Shown here: positions 48,283 to 57,145 of the stretch, piece after piece
Layout: each line of letters starts with the position of its first letter
How positions within the stretch are numbered: position 1 is the stretch's first letter
The notes under the pieces: generated by a model
What the model was told of the DNA's origin: nothing
What the model saw: only the letters and a program-made list of their open reading frames with translations
Databases searched by the model: none
Made by a program: the position numbers and the translations under genes
Assembly (NCBI RefSeq): GCF_900108565.1
Contig: NZ_LT629971.1
Location: 5,146,001 to 5,210,000, forward strand
Direction of reading: 5' to 3'
DNA from: Mycolicibacterium rutilum
GTDB taxonomy: Bacteria; Actinomycetota; Actinomycetes; Mycobacteriales; Mycobacteriaceae
Length of the DNA: 64,000 nt

Positions 48283-49112
48283 GAGGCCGCCATCGTGGTG
48301 GCCGCGCCGACCGACCGCAGCCGGCGCAGGTACCGGATGTCGGCGCGGCGCTTGTCCAGCAGCGCCGGGAAGTCACCGACGCCGAAGTCCGGGTCGTGCG
48401 CCGGGTCGCCGCACACCTGGGCGCCCAGCCGCAGATACCCCCGCATCAGCGGCGGCACGGTGATGCGGGTCGGCGGGTCGATGTCGTCGAGGCTCTTGCC
48501 GTCCACGGTCACGGGGCGATACGGGTGCACGGTGTACTGCGCGGGCGCGGGGTGGCGGCGGCGGACGAAGTCGCGCACGCCGCGTATCTGGGTTCCGGCG
48601 GCGGGGTCGCCGGGGGCCTGCACCGGCACCGAGACGCAGCCGGTCACGTAGTCGTAGCCGCAGCGGTCGAGGTAGGCCAGGATGCCGGCCCACATCAGCA
48701 GCACGACGGCGCCGTTGCGGTGGTCAGCACGCACCACGGCTCTGCCCATCTCGACCAGCCCGGGCCGCAGCGGATCGAGTCCGCGGACATCGAATTCGGT
48801 TGCGGTGTAAAGCCCGCCGGCCGCGATGGCGCCGGGCGGGGGCAGCATCCGGTAGCAGCCGACGAGTTCGCCGGAGGTGTCCTCGCGCACCAGCAGGTGG
48901 TCGCAGTGCTCGTCGAACCGGTCGGCGTCGAGTCCGTCGGCGGTGCCCGGCAGGGCGTAGCCCGGTTCGGAGGTGAACGCGTCGTGGCGGAGCCGTTGGG
49001 CGGACTCGATGAGGGCGGCGTCGCTGGACAGCAGCAGCGTGTAGCGCGGCGTCGTGTCCGGACGTCGCGGGTCGATCTCGTCGGGGGCGATGAGGACAGA
49101 AGCTCTGCTCAT
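48279..49112 (-). CDS. GNAT-fold N-acyltransferase, OlsB/hemolysin-like
   Basis: A 277-residue acyltransferase of the Acetyltransf_5 group, which includes ornithine-ACP N-acyltransferase OlsB and N-acyl-amino-acid synthases. Typical parts are QRLRHDAFTSEPGY, DEHCDHLLVREDTSGELVGCYRMLPP, RPGLVEMGRAVVRADHR and GCVSVPV. The amino acid or amine acceptor is not known here. ATG 49112. It is the first gene of a coupled pair with the PlsC-like gene, which suggests a two-step synthesis of an N-acyl-amino-acid lipid. Matches Rv3027c. Confidence 0.83.
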   Translation of the reverse strand: MSRASVLIAPDEIDPRRPDTTPRYTLLLSSDAALIESAQRLRHDAFTSEPGYALPGTADGLDADRFDEHCDHLLVREDTSGELVGCYRMLPPPGAIAAGGLYTATEFDVRGLDPLRPGLVEMGRAVVRADHRNGAVVLLMWAGILAYLDRCGYDYVTGCVSVPVQAPGDPAAGTQIRGVRDFVRRRHPAPAQYTVHPYRPVTVDGKSLDDIDPPTRITVPPLMRGYLRLGAQVCGDPAHDPDFGVGDFPALLDKRRADIRYLRRLRSVGAATTMAAS

Positions 49113-49201
49113 GGCGCCACCGTCGCCCAGTCGCCTCTCCGGACGGCATCGGGTGCGTGACGTGTCCGTGAGCGCCAGGTGACGAGTTGCCCCCGGCGTG
49201 C

Positions 49202-49876
49202 TCAGTCGTCGAGGAAAACGACGTTGGCGGAGACCGGGTTGCGCGGAATCCGCAACTGGTTGGCCGGGAAGTTCGGATCGGCGTATCCGATGCCGAGGCC
49301 GCAGAGGACCCGCAGTTCGTCGGGGATGTCGAGGTGCTCGCGCAGCACATCCGGGAAGTGCGCTACCGAGACCTGCACGCAGGTCGCCAGGCCGCGTTCG
49401 GTCAGGGCGAGCAACAGCGTCTGCAGGAACATCCCCACCGCGACGCCGTCGGCGTGGCCGAGGTCGCGGTGCATACAGACCGCCCCGGCCATCGGAGCAC
49501 CGAAGAAGTCGAAGTTGCGCAACTGCGCGATCCGTCTGCCCTCGGCGTCGTCGCGGGCCACGCCCATCGCGCCGTACACCACCGCACCGAGCTGTTGTCG
49601 CAGCACGGCGAAGCTTTCCGGGATGCCGGCCGTCGCCGGGAAGCCCGACGTGGCACGGCGCAACAGCGCCTCGCCCAATCTCATGCGGCGGGCGCCGGTG
49701 GCCAGGAACAGCCGCCACGGCTGGATGTTGGAGTTCGACGGGGCGCGCATGGCCAGCTCCAGCGACTCGTCGAGTAGTTCCCGCGGGACGGGTTTGTCCG
49801 GCAGGAACCTTCGCGTGGTCCGGCGTTCCCGGATGACGGTGTCCAAATTGGCTGCGGCCGCGGCGGTCCCGCTCAC
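49202..49876 (-). CDS. Nitroreductase-family oxidoreductase
   Basis: A 224-residue FMN-dependent enzyme. The N-terminal FMN phosphate site reads RRTTRRFLPDKPVP, followed by MRAPSNSNIQPWRLFL, and the dimer and FMN region ALTERGLATCVQVSVA with GLGIGYADPNFPAN near the end. These enzymes reduce nitroaromatics, quinones or other unsaturated compounds with NAD(P)H; the natural substrate is unknown. Overlaps the NmrA-like gene by four bases (ATGA), so the two probably act on related compounds. Confidence 0.9.
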   Translation of the reverse strand: MSGTAAAAANLDTVIRERRTTRRFLPDKPVPRELLDESLELAMRAPSNSNIQPWRLFLATGARRMRLGEALLRRATSGFPATAGIPESFAVLRQQLGAVVYGAMGVARDDAEGRRIAQLRNFDFFGAPMAGAVCMHRDLGHADGVAVGMFLQTLLLALTERGLATCVQVSVAHFPDVLREHLDIPDELRVLCGLGIGYADPNFPANQLRIPRNPVSANVVFLDD

Positions 49877-50616
49877 TGCCGGGCCATCCAGTCGGTGATG
49901 CGGGTGGCGGCGATCACCGCGCCGTCACCGGTGACGAGGCTGTGCGCGTCGACGGGTGTGCCGAAATAGGTTGCCTCAGAGGTGACCACGACGGGGCGGT
50001 CTTCGCCGTTCGCTTGCATCACCGCGCGGGCCAGGTCGGCGAACGACATCGTGTCCGGCCCTCCGACTTCGAGGTGGCCGTTGCGCGCCGGCCCGACCGC
50101 GGCTCGGGCGACCTCGGCGGCGACGTCGTTGGCCGCGATCGGCTGGATGTTCGCGTCGGGCGCGTGCACCTCGTCGCCGACCCGCAGCGAGGCGACGATG
50201 GCCTCGGCGAATTCATGGAACTGCGTCGCGCGGACCACGGTGTAGGGCAGCCCGGATTCGCGCACGATCGTCTCCTGCTTCACCTTGGCGCGCATATAGC
50301 CGCTCTCGGGCAGGCCGTCGGCCCCGACGATCGACAGCGCGACATAGTGACGCACCCCCGCCTCGCCGGCCGCGCGCACGAGGTTCGTCGTCGAGGTGGT
50401 GAAGAACTCCATCACCGGGCCGTCCTCGAACGACGGCGAATTCGTGACGTCGATGAGGACCTCGGCGCCGGCGAGCGCGTCGGCCAACCCGGCGCCGGTC
50501 ACCACGTCCGCGCCGGTGCGACGTGACGCGGCGACGACGGTATGGCCGCCGTCGGTGAGCAGCGGCACCACCTTCGAGCCGATGAGACCGGTTGCGCCGA
50601 TCACTGTGACGTTCAT
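49873..50616 (-). CDS. NAD(P)-binding NmrA/atypical SDR protein
   Basis: A 247-residue atypical SDR: VTVIGATGLIGSKVVPLL at the N-terminus, DVTNSPSFEDGPVMEFF, and YMRAKVKQE, where the Y-x3-K of the active site is changed to YMRAK with a matching Lys. The C-terminal part resembles NmrA/TMR-like proteins (YFGTPVDAHSLVTGDG). Role unknown; it may sense or reduce a small molecule together with the nitroreductase. ATG 50616. A palindrome upstream (50639-50699) separates it from the etf genes. Confidence 0.87.
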   Translation of the reverse strand: MNVTVIGATGLIGSKVVPLLTDGGHTVVAASRRTGADVVTGAGLADALAGAEVLIDVTNSPSFEDGPVMEFFTTSTTNLVRAAGEAGVRHYVALSIVGADGLPESGYMRAKVKQETIVRESGLPYTVVRATQFHEFAEAIVASLRVGDEVHAPDANIQPIAANDVAAEVARAAVGPARNGHLEVGGPDTMSFADLARAVMQANGEDRPVVVTSEATYFGTPVDAHSLVTGDGAVIAATRITDWMARQ

Positions 50617-50638
50617 TGCGACCACCTTCCGACCGACC

Positions 50639-50699
50639 GCCGAGCGCACGCTTCCGCGCGCTACTACTCGACGTTCACGTACACAAGCGTGCGCTCGGC
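50639..50699. repeat. Perfect 15-bp inverted repeat with GCCGAGCGCACG core
   Basis: GCCGAGCGCACGCTT (50639-50653) pairs perfectly with AAGCGTGCGCTCGGC (50685-50699) around 31 bases. The core is shared with the palindrome at 23829-23888. It lies between the etfA terminator and the NmrA-like gene and may be a dispersed intergenic palindrome. Confidence 0.6.
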
Positions 50700-50747
50700 G
50701 CCTACACCGTCGCGCCCTTGAGAGTCCGTGGTCGGGGCCGGAATGCA

Positions 50748-50780
50748 CGAAACCCCGGTGCGCGCGGCACCGGGGTTTCG
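50748..50780 (-). terminator. etfBA terminator hairpin
   Basis: CGAAACCCCGGTGC (50748-50761) pairs perfectly with GCACCGGGGTTTCG (50767-50780) over a 5-nt loop: a compact GC-rich 14-bp stem 15 bp after the etfA stop. A long U-run is lacking, as is usual in mycobacteria. Confidence 0.8.
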
Positions 50781-50795
50781 CGAAAAGCTCGACGA

Positions 50796-51752
50796 TCAGC
50801 CCTTGCGAGCCTTGACCGCCTCGGTCAGCTGCGGGGTGACCTTGAACAGGTCGCCGACGATGCCGAGGTCGGCGATCTCGAAGATCGGCGCCTCTTCGTC
50901 CTTGTTCACCGCGATGATCGTCTTCGACGTCTGCATACCAGCGCGGTGCTGGATGGCGCCGGAGATGCCGAGCGCGATGTACAGCTGCGGCGACACCGTC
51001 TTACCGGTCTGGCCGACCTGGAACTGGCCCGGGTAGTAACCCGAGTCGACCGCGGCGCGCGACGCACCGACGGCGCCACCGAGCGAGTCGGCCAGCTCCT
51101 CGACGACCTTGAAGTTCTCGGCGCTGCCGACACCGCGGCCACCCGAGACGACCACGGTGGCCTCGGTCAGCTCCGGTCGGTCACCGGCGACGGCGGGCTC
51201 CCGCTTGGTGATCTTCGTCGCGGTCTCGGCCTGCGCGGGCACCTCGACGGTGACGACCTCGCCGGCGCCGTCGGTCGGCTCGGCGTCGACCGAACCGGCG
51301 CGCAGTGTGATGACCGGCACCTCACCGGTGGACTCGGCCTCGACGGTGAACGCGCCACCGAAGATGCTGTGCACGCCCACGCCGCCGTCCTTGACGTCGA
51401 CGACGTCGGTGAGCACACCGGCACCGATGCGCGCCGCCAGCCGGCCGGCGATCTCCTTGCCGTCGGCGTTGGAGGACAACAGAACTCCGGCAGGCGAGGC
51501 GGACTCCACCAGCGAAGCCAACACGTCGACCTGCGGGGTGATCAGGTAGTTCTCCGCGTCGTCCGACTCGGCGACGTAAACCTTGGCCGCGCCGGCGGCC
51601 TTCAGTCCGTCGATGAGCGGCTCGGCGGTGCCCGGCGCGCCGACGACGACGGCCGAGGGCTCGCCGAGTTTGCGAGCCGCGGTGATCAGTTCGGAGGTGA
51701 CCTTCTTCAGTGCACCTTCGGCGTGCTCCACGAGCACGAGTACTTCAGCCAT
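50796..51752 (-). CDS. etfA: Electron transfer flavoprotein alpha subunit
   Basis: FAD-carrying subunit of ETF, taking electrons from acyl-CoA and other dehydrogenases to the respiratory chain via an ETF oxidoreductase. The 318-residue protein ends with the FAD-binding domain: VVSGGRGVGSAENF, SGYYPGQFQVGQTGKTVSPQ and YIALGISGAIQHRAGMQ, all canonical. ATG 51752, 31 bp after etfB. In M. tuberculosis Rv3028c (fixB) EtfA works in fatty-acid and cholesterol use with EtfD. Confidence 0.97.
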   Translation of the reverse strand: MAEVLVLVEHAEGALKKVTSELITAARKLGEPSAVVVGAPGTAEPLIDGLKAAGAAKVYVAESDDAENYLITPQVDVLASLVESASPAGVLLSSNADGKEIAGRLAARIGAGVLTDVVDVKDGGVGVHSIFGGAFTVEAESTGEVPVITLRAGSVDAEPTDGAGEVVTVEVPAQAETATKITKREPAVAGDRPELTEATVVVSGGRGVGSAENFKVVEELADSLGGAVGASRAAVDSGYYPGQFQVGQTGKTVSPQLYIALGISGAIQHRAGMQTSKTIIAVNKDEEAPIFEIADLGIVGDLFKVTPQLTEAVKARKG

Positions 51753-51783
51753 GCTTCTTCCTCGTCCTTAGTCTTCGGCAGTC

Positions 51784-52575
51784 TTAGATGATCTTCTGAG
51801 CGACCAGGTACTCGGCGATCTTCGTGCCGCCCTCGCCCTCGTCGGTGACCTTCTCGCCCGCGGTCTTCGGCGGCTTCGGGGTCGACGACAGCACCTTCGA
51901 CCCGGCGTTGGGGCCGCCGACCTCGTCGGCCTCGACACCGATCTCGGCGAGCGTGAGCTTGGTGACTTCCTTCTTCTTGGCGGCCATGATGCCCTTGAAG
52001 GACGGGAAGCGCGGCTCGTTGATCTTCTCGTTCACGCTGATCACGGCGGGCAGCGACGCCTCGACGGTGAACACACCGTCGTCGGTCTCGCGCTCGCCGG
52101 TGACCTTGCCGCCCTCGACGGTCACCTTGCGCAGGTGCGTCAGCTGCGGCAGGCCCAGGTACTCGGCGATGATCGCGGGAACCGCGCCGCCGGTGCCGTC
52201 GGTGGCCTCGTTGCCGGCGATGACCAGTTCGGTGCCCTCGATGGTGCCGAGAGCGCGGGCCAGCGCCCAGCCGGTCTGGATCATGTCGGAGCCGTGCATG
52301 CCGTCGTCGACGAGGTGCACCGCCTTGTCGGCGCCCATCGACAGGGCTTTGCGGATGGCCTCGGTGGCGCGCTCGGGGCCGGCTGTGAGCACAGTCACAG
52401 TGCTGTCGCCGCCCTCCCGCTCCTTGATCAGCAGCGCTTCCTCGACGGCGCGCTCATTGATCTCGTCGAGCACGGCGTCGGCGGCCTCCCGGTCCAGGGT
52501 GTAGTCGCCGTCGGACAGCTTGCGCTCCGACCAGGTGTCTGGGACCTGTTTGATCAGGACCACGATGTTCGTCAT
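51784..52575 (-). CDS. etfB: Electron transfer flavoprotein beta subunit
   Basis: The AMP-binding partner of EtfA, receiving electrons from client dehydrogenases. The 263-residue protein starts NIVVLIKQVPDTWSERKL and has the AMP-binding and recognition loop segments LTAGPERATEAIRKALSMG and ATDGTGGAVPAIIAEYLG. ATG 52575 gives the family start; the frame extends upstream without similarity. First gene of the etfB-etfA pair (Rv3029c, fixA), divergent from the methyltransferase gene over about 195 bp. Confidence 0.97.
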   Translation of the reverse strand: MTNIVVLIKQVPDTWSERKLSDGDYTLDREAADAVLDEINERAVEEALLIKEREGGDSTVTVLTAGPERATEAIRKALSMGADKAVHLVDDGMHGSDMIQTGWALARALGTIEGTELVIAGNEATDGTGGAVPAIIAEYLGLPQLTHLRKVTVEGGKVTGERETDDGVFTVEASLPAVISVNEKINEPRFPSFKGIMAAKKKEVTKLTLAEIGVEADEVGGPNAGSKVLSSTPKPPKTAGEKVTDEGEGGTKIAEYLVAQKII

Positions 52576-52769
52576 GAGTCTGGTTCGTCCTCCTCGGAAG
52601 GCCGGGCGGCCGGCCTGCTTACCACGTTTCAAGCAACAACCACCATGTTACTCGCCGGTAACTTTTGGTGGATCGCAGGAACACCATAGCTGGTCGATGT
52701 TTGCGTTCTAGCAGCACGTAGGCGGTGAACCGTTCGCCTGTGGGCCGATTCACGTTAGCCTGCCTTGCA

Positions 52770-53552
52770 ATGAGCGCATTTGTGACCGGCGCGGCGGACA
52801 GCCGCCCGGAGTTGCCGTTGACCGGGGAACGCACCGTTCCCGGGCTGACGGAGGAGAACTACTGGTTCCGCCGCCACGAGGTGGTCTACGAGCGGCTGGC
52901 CGCCCGCTGCGCGGGTCGCGACGTCCTCGAGGCCGGGTGCGGCGAGGGGTACGGCGCCGACCTGATCGCCGACGTGGCGCGCCGCGTGGTCGGCCTCGAC
53001 TACGACGAGTCGGCGGTCGCGCACGTGCGCGCCCGCTACCCGCGGGTGGAGATGCGCTACGGCAACCTCGCCGAGTTGCCGCTCGCCGACGGCGAGGTCG
53101 ATGTCGTGGTCAACTTCCAGGTCATCGAGCACCTGTGGGATCAGGGGCAATTCGTGCGCGAGTGCCTGCGGGTGCTGCGGCCCGGCGGGACGTTGCTGAT
53201 GTCCACGCCCAACCGCATCACCTTCTCCCCCGGCCGCGACACCCCGATCAACCCGTTCCACACCCGCGAGCTCAACGCCGCGGAGCTGACCGAACTGCTC
53301 ACCGATGCCGGCTTCTCGGTCGAGGCCGTACTCGGGGTGTTCCACGGGTCGCGGCTCGCGGAACTGGACGCCCGCCACGGCGGTTCGATCATCGACGCGC
53401 AGATCGAGCGGGCGCTGGCCGATGCGCCGTGGAGCGAGGAACTGCTCGCCGACGTGGCCTCGGTGCGCACCGACGACTTCGATCTGGTCGACGCTGCCGA
53501 CCGCGACATCGACGACAGCCTGGACCTCGTGGCGATCGCGGTGCGCCCGTGA
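52770..53552 (+). CDS. SAM-dependent methyltransferase of the methylglucose lipopolysaccharide cluster
   Basis: A 260-residue class I methyltransferase. SAM motif I is DVLEAGCGEGYGADLI, motif II ends in GLDYDESAV and the central motif is VDVVVNFQVIEHLWDQ, with VLRPGGTLLMSTPNR after it. It matches Rv3030, a proposed sugar O-methyltransferase for methylglucose lipopolysaccharide (MGLP). ATG 52770 (MSAFVTGAADS) is used; the frame is open further up. It overlaps the GH57 gene (GTGA), tying methylation to chain building. Confidence 0.87.
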   Translation: MSAFVTGAADSRPELPLTGERTVPGLTEENYWFRRHEVVYERLAARCAGRDVLEAGCGEGYGADLIADVARRVVGLDYDESAVAHVRARYPRVEMRYGNLAELPLADGEVDVVVNFQVIEHLWDQGQFVRECLRVLRPGGTLLMSTPNRITFSPGRDTPINPFHTRELNAAELTELLTDAGFSVEAVLGVFHGSRLAELDARHGGSIIDAQIERALADAPWSEELLADVASVRTDDFDLVDAADRDIDDSLDLVAIAVRP

Positions 53553-55078
53553 GCCCGCCCGACCCCGAGCCCGTACCTGGAGTTTTCACGTTCGTCCTCC
53601 ACACCCACCTGCCCTGGCTGGCTCATCACGGCCGCTGGCCGGTCGGCGAGGAATGGCTCTACCAGTCGTGGTCGGCGGCCTATCTGCCGCTGATGCGGGT
53701 ACTGCGGACGCTGGCCGCCGAGGGACGCCAGCACCTGCTCACCCTCGGCATGACCCCGGTGGTCACCGCTCAGCTCGACGACCCCTACTGCCTCACCGGC
53801 ATGCATCACTGGCTGGCGAACTGGCAGCTGCGAGCGCTCGAGGCGACGACGCTCGGTGATCCGTTGCGCCAGTTCGGTATTCGCGAGCACGCCGCGGCCG
53901 AGGAGGCGATCGAGGACTTCCGGGCGCGGTGGGCGCACGGCGGCAGCCCGGTGCTGCGCGAGCTGATCGACGCCGACGCCATCGAACTGCTCGGCGGCCC
54001 CCTCGCCCATCCGTTTCAGCCGCTGCTGCACCCGCGGCTGCGCGAGTTCGCGCTCCGTGAGGGCCTGGCCGATGCCCGGCAGCGGCTCGCGCACCCGCCC
54101 GCCGGAATCTGGGCCCCCGAGTGCGCGTATGCGCCGGGAATGGAAACCGGTTACGCCGCAGCGGGTGTCGGACACTTCATGGTCGACGGGCCCTCGCTGC
54201 ACGGCGACACCGCGCTGGGTCGGCCGGTCGGCTCCACCGACGTCATCGCGTTCGGCCGCGATCTGCAGGTCAGCTACCGGGTGTGGTCGCCGAAGTCGGG
54301 CTACCCCGGCCACCCCGCCTACCGCGACTTCCACACCTACGACCACACCACCGGGCTCAAACCGGCCAGGGTGACCGGACGTAACGTGCCGTCGGAAGAC
54401 AAGGCGCCCTACGACCCCGACCGCGCCAGTCGGGCGATCGACGCGCACGTCGCGGATTTCGTCGGCGTGGTGCGCCAGCGCCTACTCGACGAGAGCGAGC
54501 GGATCGGCAGGCCCGCACACGTCATCGCGGCGTTCGACACCGAACTGTTCGGACACTGGTGGTACGAGGGACCGGTCTGGCTCGAACGCGTGCTGCGCGC
54601 GCTGCCCGAAGCCGGTGTGCGGGTCGGCACCCTGGCCGACGCCAAGGCCGACGGCTACGTCGGCTCCCCCGTCGAATTGCCGCCCAGCTCATGGGGTTCG
54701 GGCAAGGACTGGCAGGTCTGGGCCGGCGAGCAGGTCGCCGATCTGGTTCAGCTCAACAGCGAGGTCGTCGACACCGCGCTCACCGCGGTCGACAAGGCGC
54801 TCGGCGAGACCGACGCGCCGCCTGCGCGCAACTTCGTCGCCGACCAGATCCTGCGCGAGACGCTGTTGACGGTGTCCAGCGACTGGCCGTTCATGGTGAG
54901 CAAGGACTCCGCCGCGGACTACGCGCGCTACCGCGCCCATCTGCATGCGCACGCGACCCGCGAGATCGCCGACGCGCTGGCGTCGGGGCGCGGCGAGCAC
55001 GCGCAACGCCTCGCGGCGGGCTGGAATCGCGCCGATGGGTTGTTCGGCGCCCTGGACGCGAGGCGACTGCCGCGATGA
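53549..55078 (+). CDS. GH57 1,4-alpha-glucan branching-type enzyme
   Basis: A 509-residue (beta/alpha)7-barrel enzyme of family GH57 with the DUF1957 C-terminal domain. The catalytic nucleophile Glu191 is in GIWAPECAYAPG, and the acid/base Asp330 is in AAFDTELFGHWW; HTHLPWLAHHGRWP marks the first strand. It corresponds to Rv3031, placed in MGLP assembly as a branching or hydrolytic step on the glucan chain. The GTG start at 53549 overlaps the methyltransferase stop and the stop overlaps the GT4 start, so the three genes are coupled. Confidence 0.92.
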   Translation: MSPPDPEPVPGVFTFVLHTHLPWLAHHGRWPVGEEWLYQSWSAAYLPLMRVLRTLAAEGRQHLLTLGMTPVVTAQLDDPYCLTGMHHWLANWQLRALEATTLGDPLRQFGIREHAAAEEAIEDFRARWAHGGSPVLRELIDADAIELLGGPLAHPFQPLLHPRLREFALREGLADARQRLAHPPAGIWAPECAYAPGMETGYAAAGVGHFMVDGPSLHGDTALGRPVGSTDVIAFGRDLQVSYRVWSPKSGYPGHPAYRDFHTYDHTTGLKPARVTGRNVPSEDKAPYDPDRASRAIDAHVADFVGVVRQRLLDESERIGRPAHVIAAFDTELFGHWWYEGPVWLERVLRALPEAGVRVGTLADAKADGYVGSPVELPPSSWGSGKDWQVWAGEQVADLVQLNSEVVDTALTAVDKALGETDAPPARNFVADQILRETLLTVSSDWPFMVSKDSAADYARYRAHLHAHATREIADALASGRGEHAQRLAAGWNRADGLFGALDARRLPR

Positions 55079-56316
55079 AAATCCTGATGGTGTCGTGGGA
55101 GTACCCGCCGGTCGTCATCGGCGGACTCGGCAGGCACGTCCACCACCTGGCCACCGCGCTCGCCGAGGCCGGTCACGAGGTCGTCGTGCTGAGCCGTCGG
55201 CCCAGCGGCACCGACCCGAGCACCCATCCGTCCACCGATGAGATGGCCGAGGGCGTTCGCGTCGTCGCCGCGGCACAGGATCCGCACGAATTCGACTTCG
55301 GCACCGACATGATGGCCTGGACGCTGGCGATGGGCCACGCGATGGTTCGCGCCGGGCTCGCGCTGAAAGACCAACGCGGGCAGCCCTGGCGGCCCGACGT
55401 GGTTCACGCACACGACTGGCTGGTCGCCCACCCCGCGATCGCTCTGGCCGAATTCTTCGATGTGCCACTGGTTTCCACCATCCACGCGACCGAGGCCGGC
55501 AGGCATTCGGGGTGGGTGTCGGGCCGCATCAGCCGCCAGGTACACGCCGTCGAGTCCTGGCTGGTGCACGAATCCGATTCGCTGATCACGTGTTCGACGG
55601 CGATGAGCGACGAAATCACCGAGCTGTTCGGCCCCGGACTGGTCGAGACGCGTGTCATCCGCAACGGTATCGACTGTGCGCGTTGGCCCTTCGCTGAGCG
55701 AAAGCCCCGGACCGGACCCGCCAAGTTGCTGTACCTGGGGCGGCTCGAGTACGAGAAGGGCGTGCACGACGCGATCGCGGCGCTGCCCCGGATCAGGCGC
55801 ACGCATCCGGGTACCACGCTGATCGTCGCCGGCGAAGGCACGCAATTGCCCTGGCTGATCGAGCAGGCGCGGAAGCACAAGGTGCTCAAGGCCACGGCCT
55901 TCGTCGGGCACCTCGACCACGCTGCGCTGGTCGACATGCTGCACAGCGCCGATGCGGCCGTGCTGCCCAGTCACTACGAGCCGTTCGGCATCGTCGCGCT
56001 CGAAGCCGCAGCGACCGGAACTCCGCTGGTGACCTCGAACGTCGGCGGACTCGGTGAAGCGGTGATCCACGGCCAGACCGGGATCTCGCATCCGCCCCGC
56101 GACGTGGCGGCGTTGGCCTCGGCGGTCCGCACGCTTCTCGACGATCCGCAGGCCGCGCAGCGGCGGGCCGTCGCCGCCCGCGAGCGCCTCACCTCAGACT
56201 TCGAGTGGCATTCGATTGCCGACGAGACCTCGCAGGTGTACCTCGCCGCGAAACGGCGTGAGCGCGAACCACATCGACGCCGGCCGATCGTCGAACACGC
56301 GCTGCCGGACCGCTGA
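55075..56316 (+). CDS. GT4 alpha-1,4-glucosyltransferase (Rv3032-like)
   Basis: A 413-residue GT-B glycosyltransferase that extends alpha-1,4-glucan chains of MGLP, and perhaps glycogen, from a nucleotide-glucose donor. The N-terminus reads ILMVSWEYPPVVIGGLGRHV, with the glycogen-synthase-type Gly-rich loop, and the C-terminal donor site has GRLEYEKGV and the Ex7E motif in HYEPFGIVALEAAATGTPLV. Members use ADP- or UDP-glucose; the choice is not visible. It overlaps the GH57 gene by four bases and ends 10 bp from the convergent acyltransferase. Confidence 0.93.
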   Translation: MKILMVSWEYPPVVIGGLGRHVHHLATALAEAGHEVVVLSRRPSGTDPSTHPSTDEMAEGVRVVAAAQDPHEFDFGTDMMAWTLAMGHAMVRAGLALKDQRGQPWRPDVVHAHDWLVAHPAIALAEFFDVPLVSTIHATEAGRHSGWVSGRISRQVHAVESWLVHESDSLITCSTAMSDEITELFGPGLVETRVIRNGIDCARWPFAERKPRTGPAKLLYLGRLEYEKGVHDAIAALPRIRRTHPGTTLIVAGEGTQLPWLIEQARKHKVLKATAFVGHLDHAALVDMLHSADAAVLPSHYEPFGIVALEAAATGTPLVTSNVGGLGEAVIHGQTGISHPPRDVAALASAVRTLLDDPQAAQRRAVAARERLTSDFEWHSIADETSQVYLAAKRREREPHRRRPIVEHALPDR

Positions 56317-56326
56317 TGCCAAAAAG

Positions 56327-57064
56327 CTAGCGGGAGGCCTTTTTACGTTCGATGTCGGCCAGCGCGGCGGCGAGTTCGGCGCGCTGCGCGGCCGACGTCT
56401 CCCACGCCAGTTGGCGGTTCTTGACGACCTTCGCCGGCGCACCGACCGCGATCGAGAAGTCCGGGATCTCCCCGCGCACCACGGCGTGTGAGCCCAGCAC
56501 GCAGCCGCGGCCGATCGCGGTGTTACGCAGCACCGTGACCTTCACCCCCACCCAGGTGTCCGGACCGATGCGCACCGGCCCCTTGACGATGCCCTGGTCC
56601 TTGATCGGCACGTTGATGTCGTCCATGCGGTGGTCGAAATCGCAGATGTAGCACCAGTCGGCCATCAGCACCGAGTCGCCCAGCTCGATGTCGAGGTAGG
56701 TGTTGATCACGTTGTCGCGGCCCAGCACCACCTTGTCGCCGATGCGCAGCGACCCTTCGTGGCAGCGGATCGTGTTCTTGTCGCCGATGTGCACCCAGCG
56801 ACCGATCTCCATCGTCGACAACTCGGGCGTCGCCTCGATCTCGACGCCCTTGCCGAGGAACACCATGCCGCGGGTGATGATGTGCGGGTTGCGCAGTTTG
56901 AACTTCAGCAACCGCCAGTAGCGCACCAGGTACCACGGGGTGTAGGCGCGGTTCGCGATCACCCATTTCAGCGAGGCCGTCGTCAGGAATTTCGCCTGCC
57001 GCGGGTCGCGCAACCGCGACCCCCGCCACCGCTTGTGCAGCGGTGCGCCCCACATCGTCGTCAT
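56327..57064 (-). CDS. Hexapeptide-repeat acyltransferase (Rv3034c-like)
   Basis: A 245-residue left-handed beta-helix O-acyltransferase. Hexapeptide repeats run from about residue 70 (GKGVEIEATPELSTMEIG) to 205 (GRGCVLGSHAVVRGEIPDFS), followed by the helix that ends KNRQLAWE. It lies at the end of the MGLP gene set and probably adds a short acyl group to the sugar chain. ATG 57064; the gene is convergent with the GT4 gene. Substrate not proved by sequence. Confidence 0.85.
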   Translation of the reverse strand: MTTMWGAPLHKRWRGSRLRDPRQAKFLTTASLKWVIANRAYTPWYLVRYWRLLKFKLRNPHIITRGMVFLGKGVEIEATPELSTMEIGRWVHIGDKNTIRCHEGSLRIGDKVVLGRDNVINTYLDIELGDSVLMADWCYICDFDHRMDDINVPIKDQGIVKGPVRIGPDTWVGVKVTVLRNTAIGRGCVLGSHAVVRGEIPDFSIAVGAPAKVVKNRQLAWETSAAQRAELAAALADIERKKASR

Positions 57065-57145
57065 GCCCGCAAAGCCTACGCGAGCTTCACAGCCCCGAGC
57101 GGTTACCCTCACCTGGACTGAAAACGAGGAACGAGAAGGGTTCGA

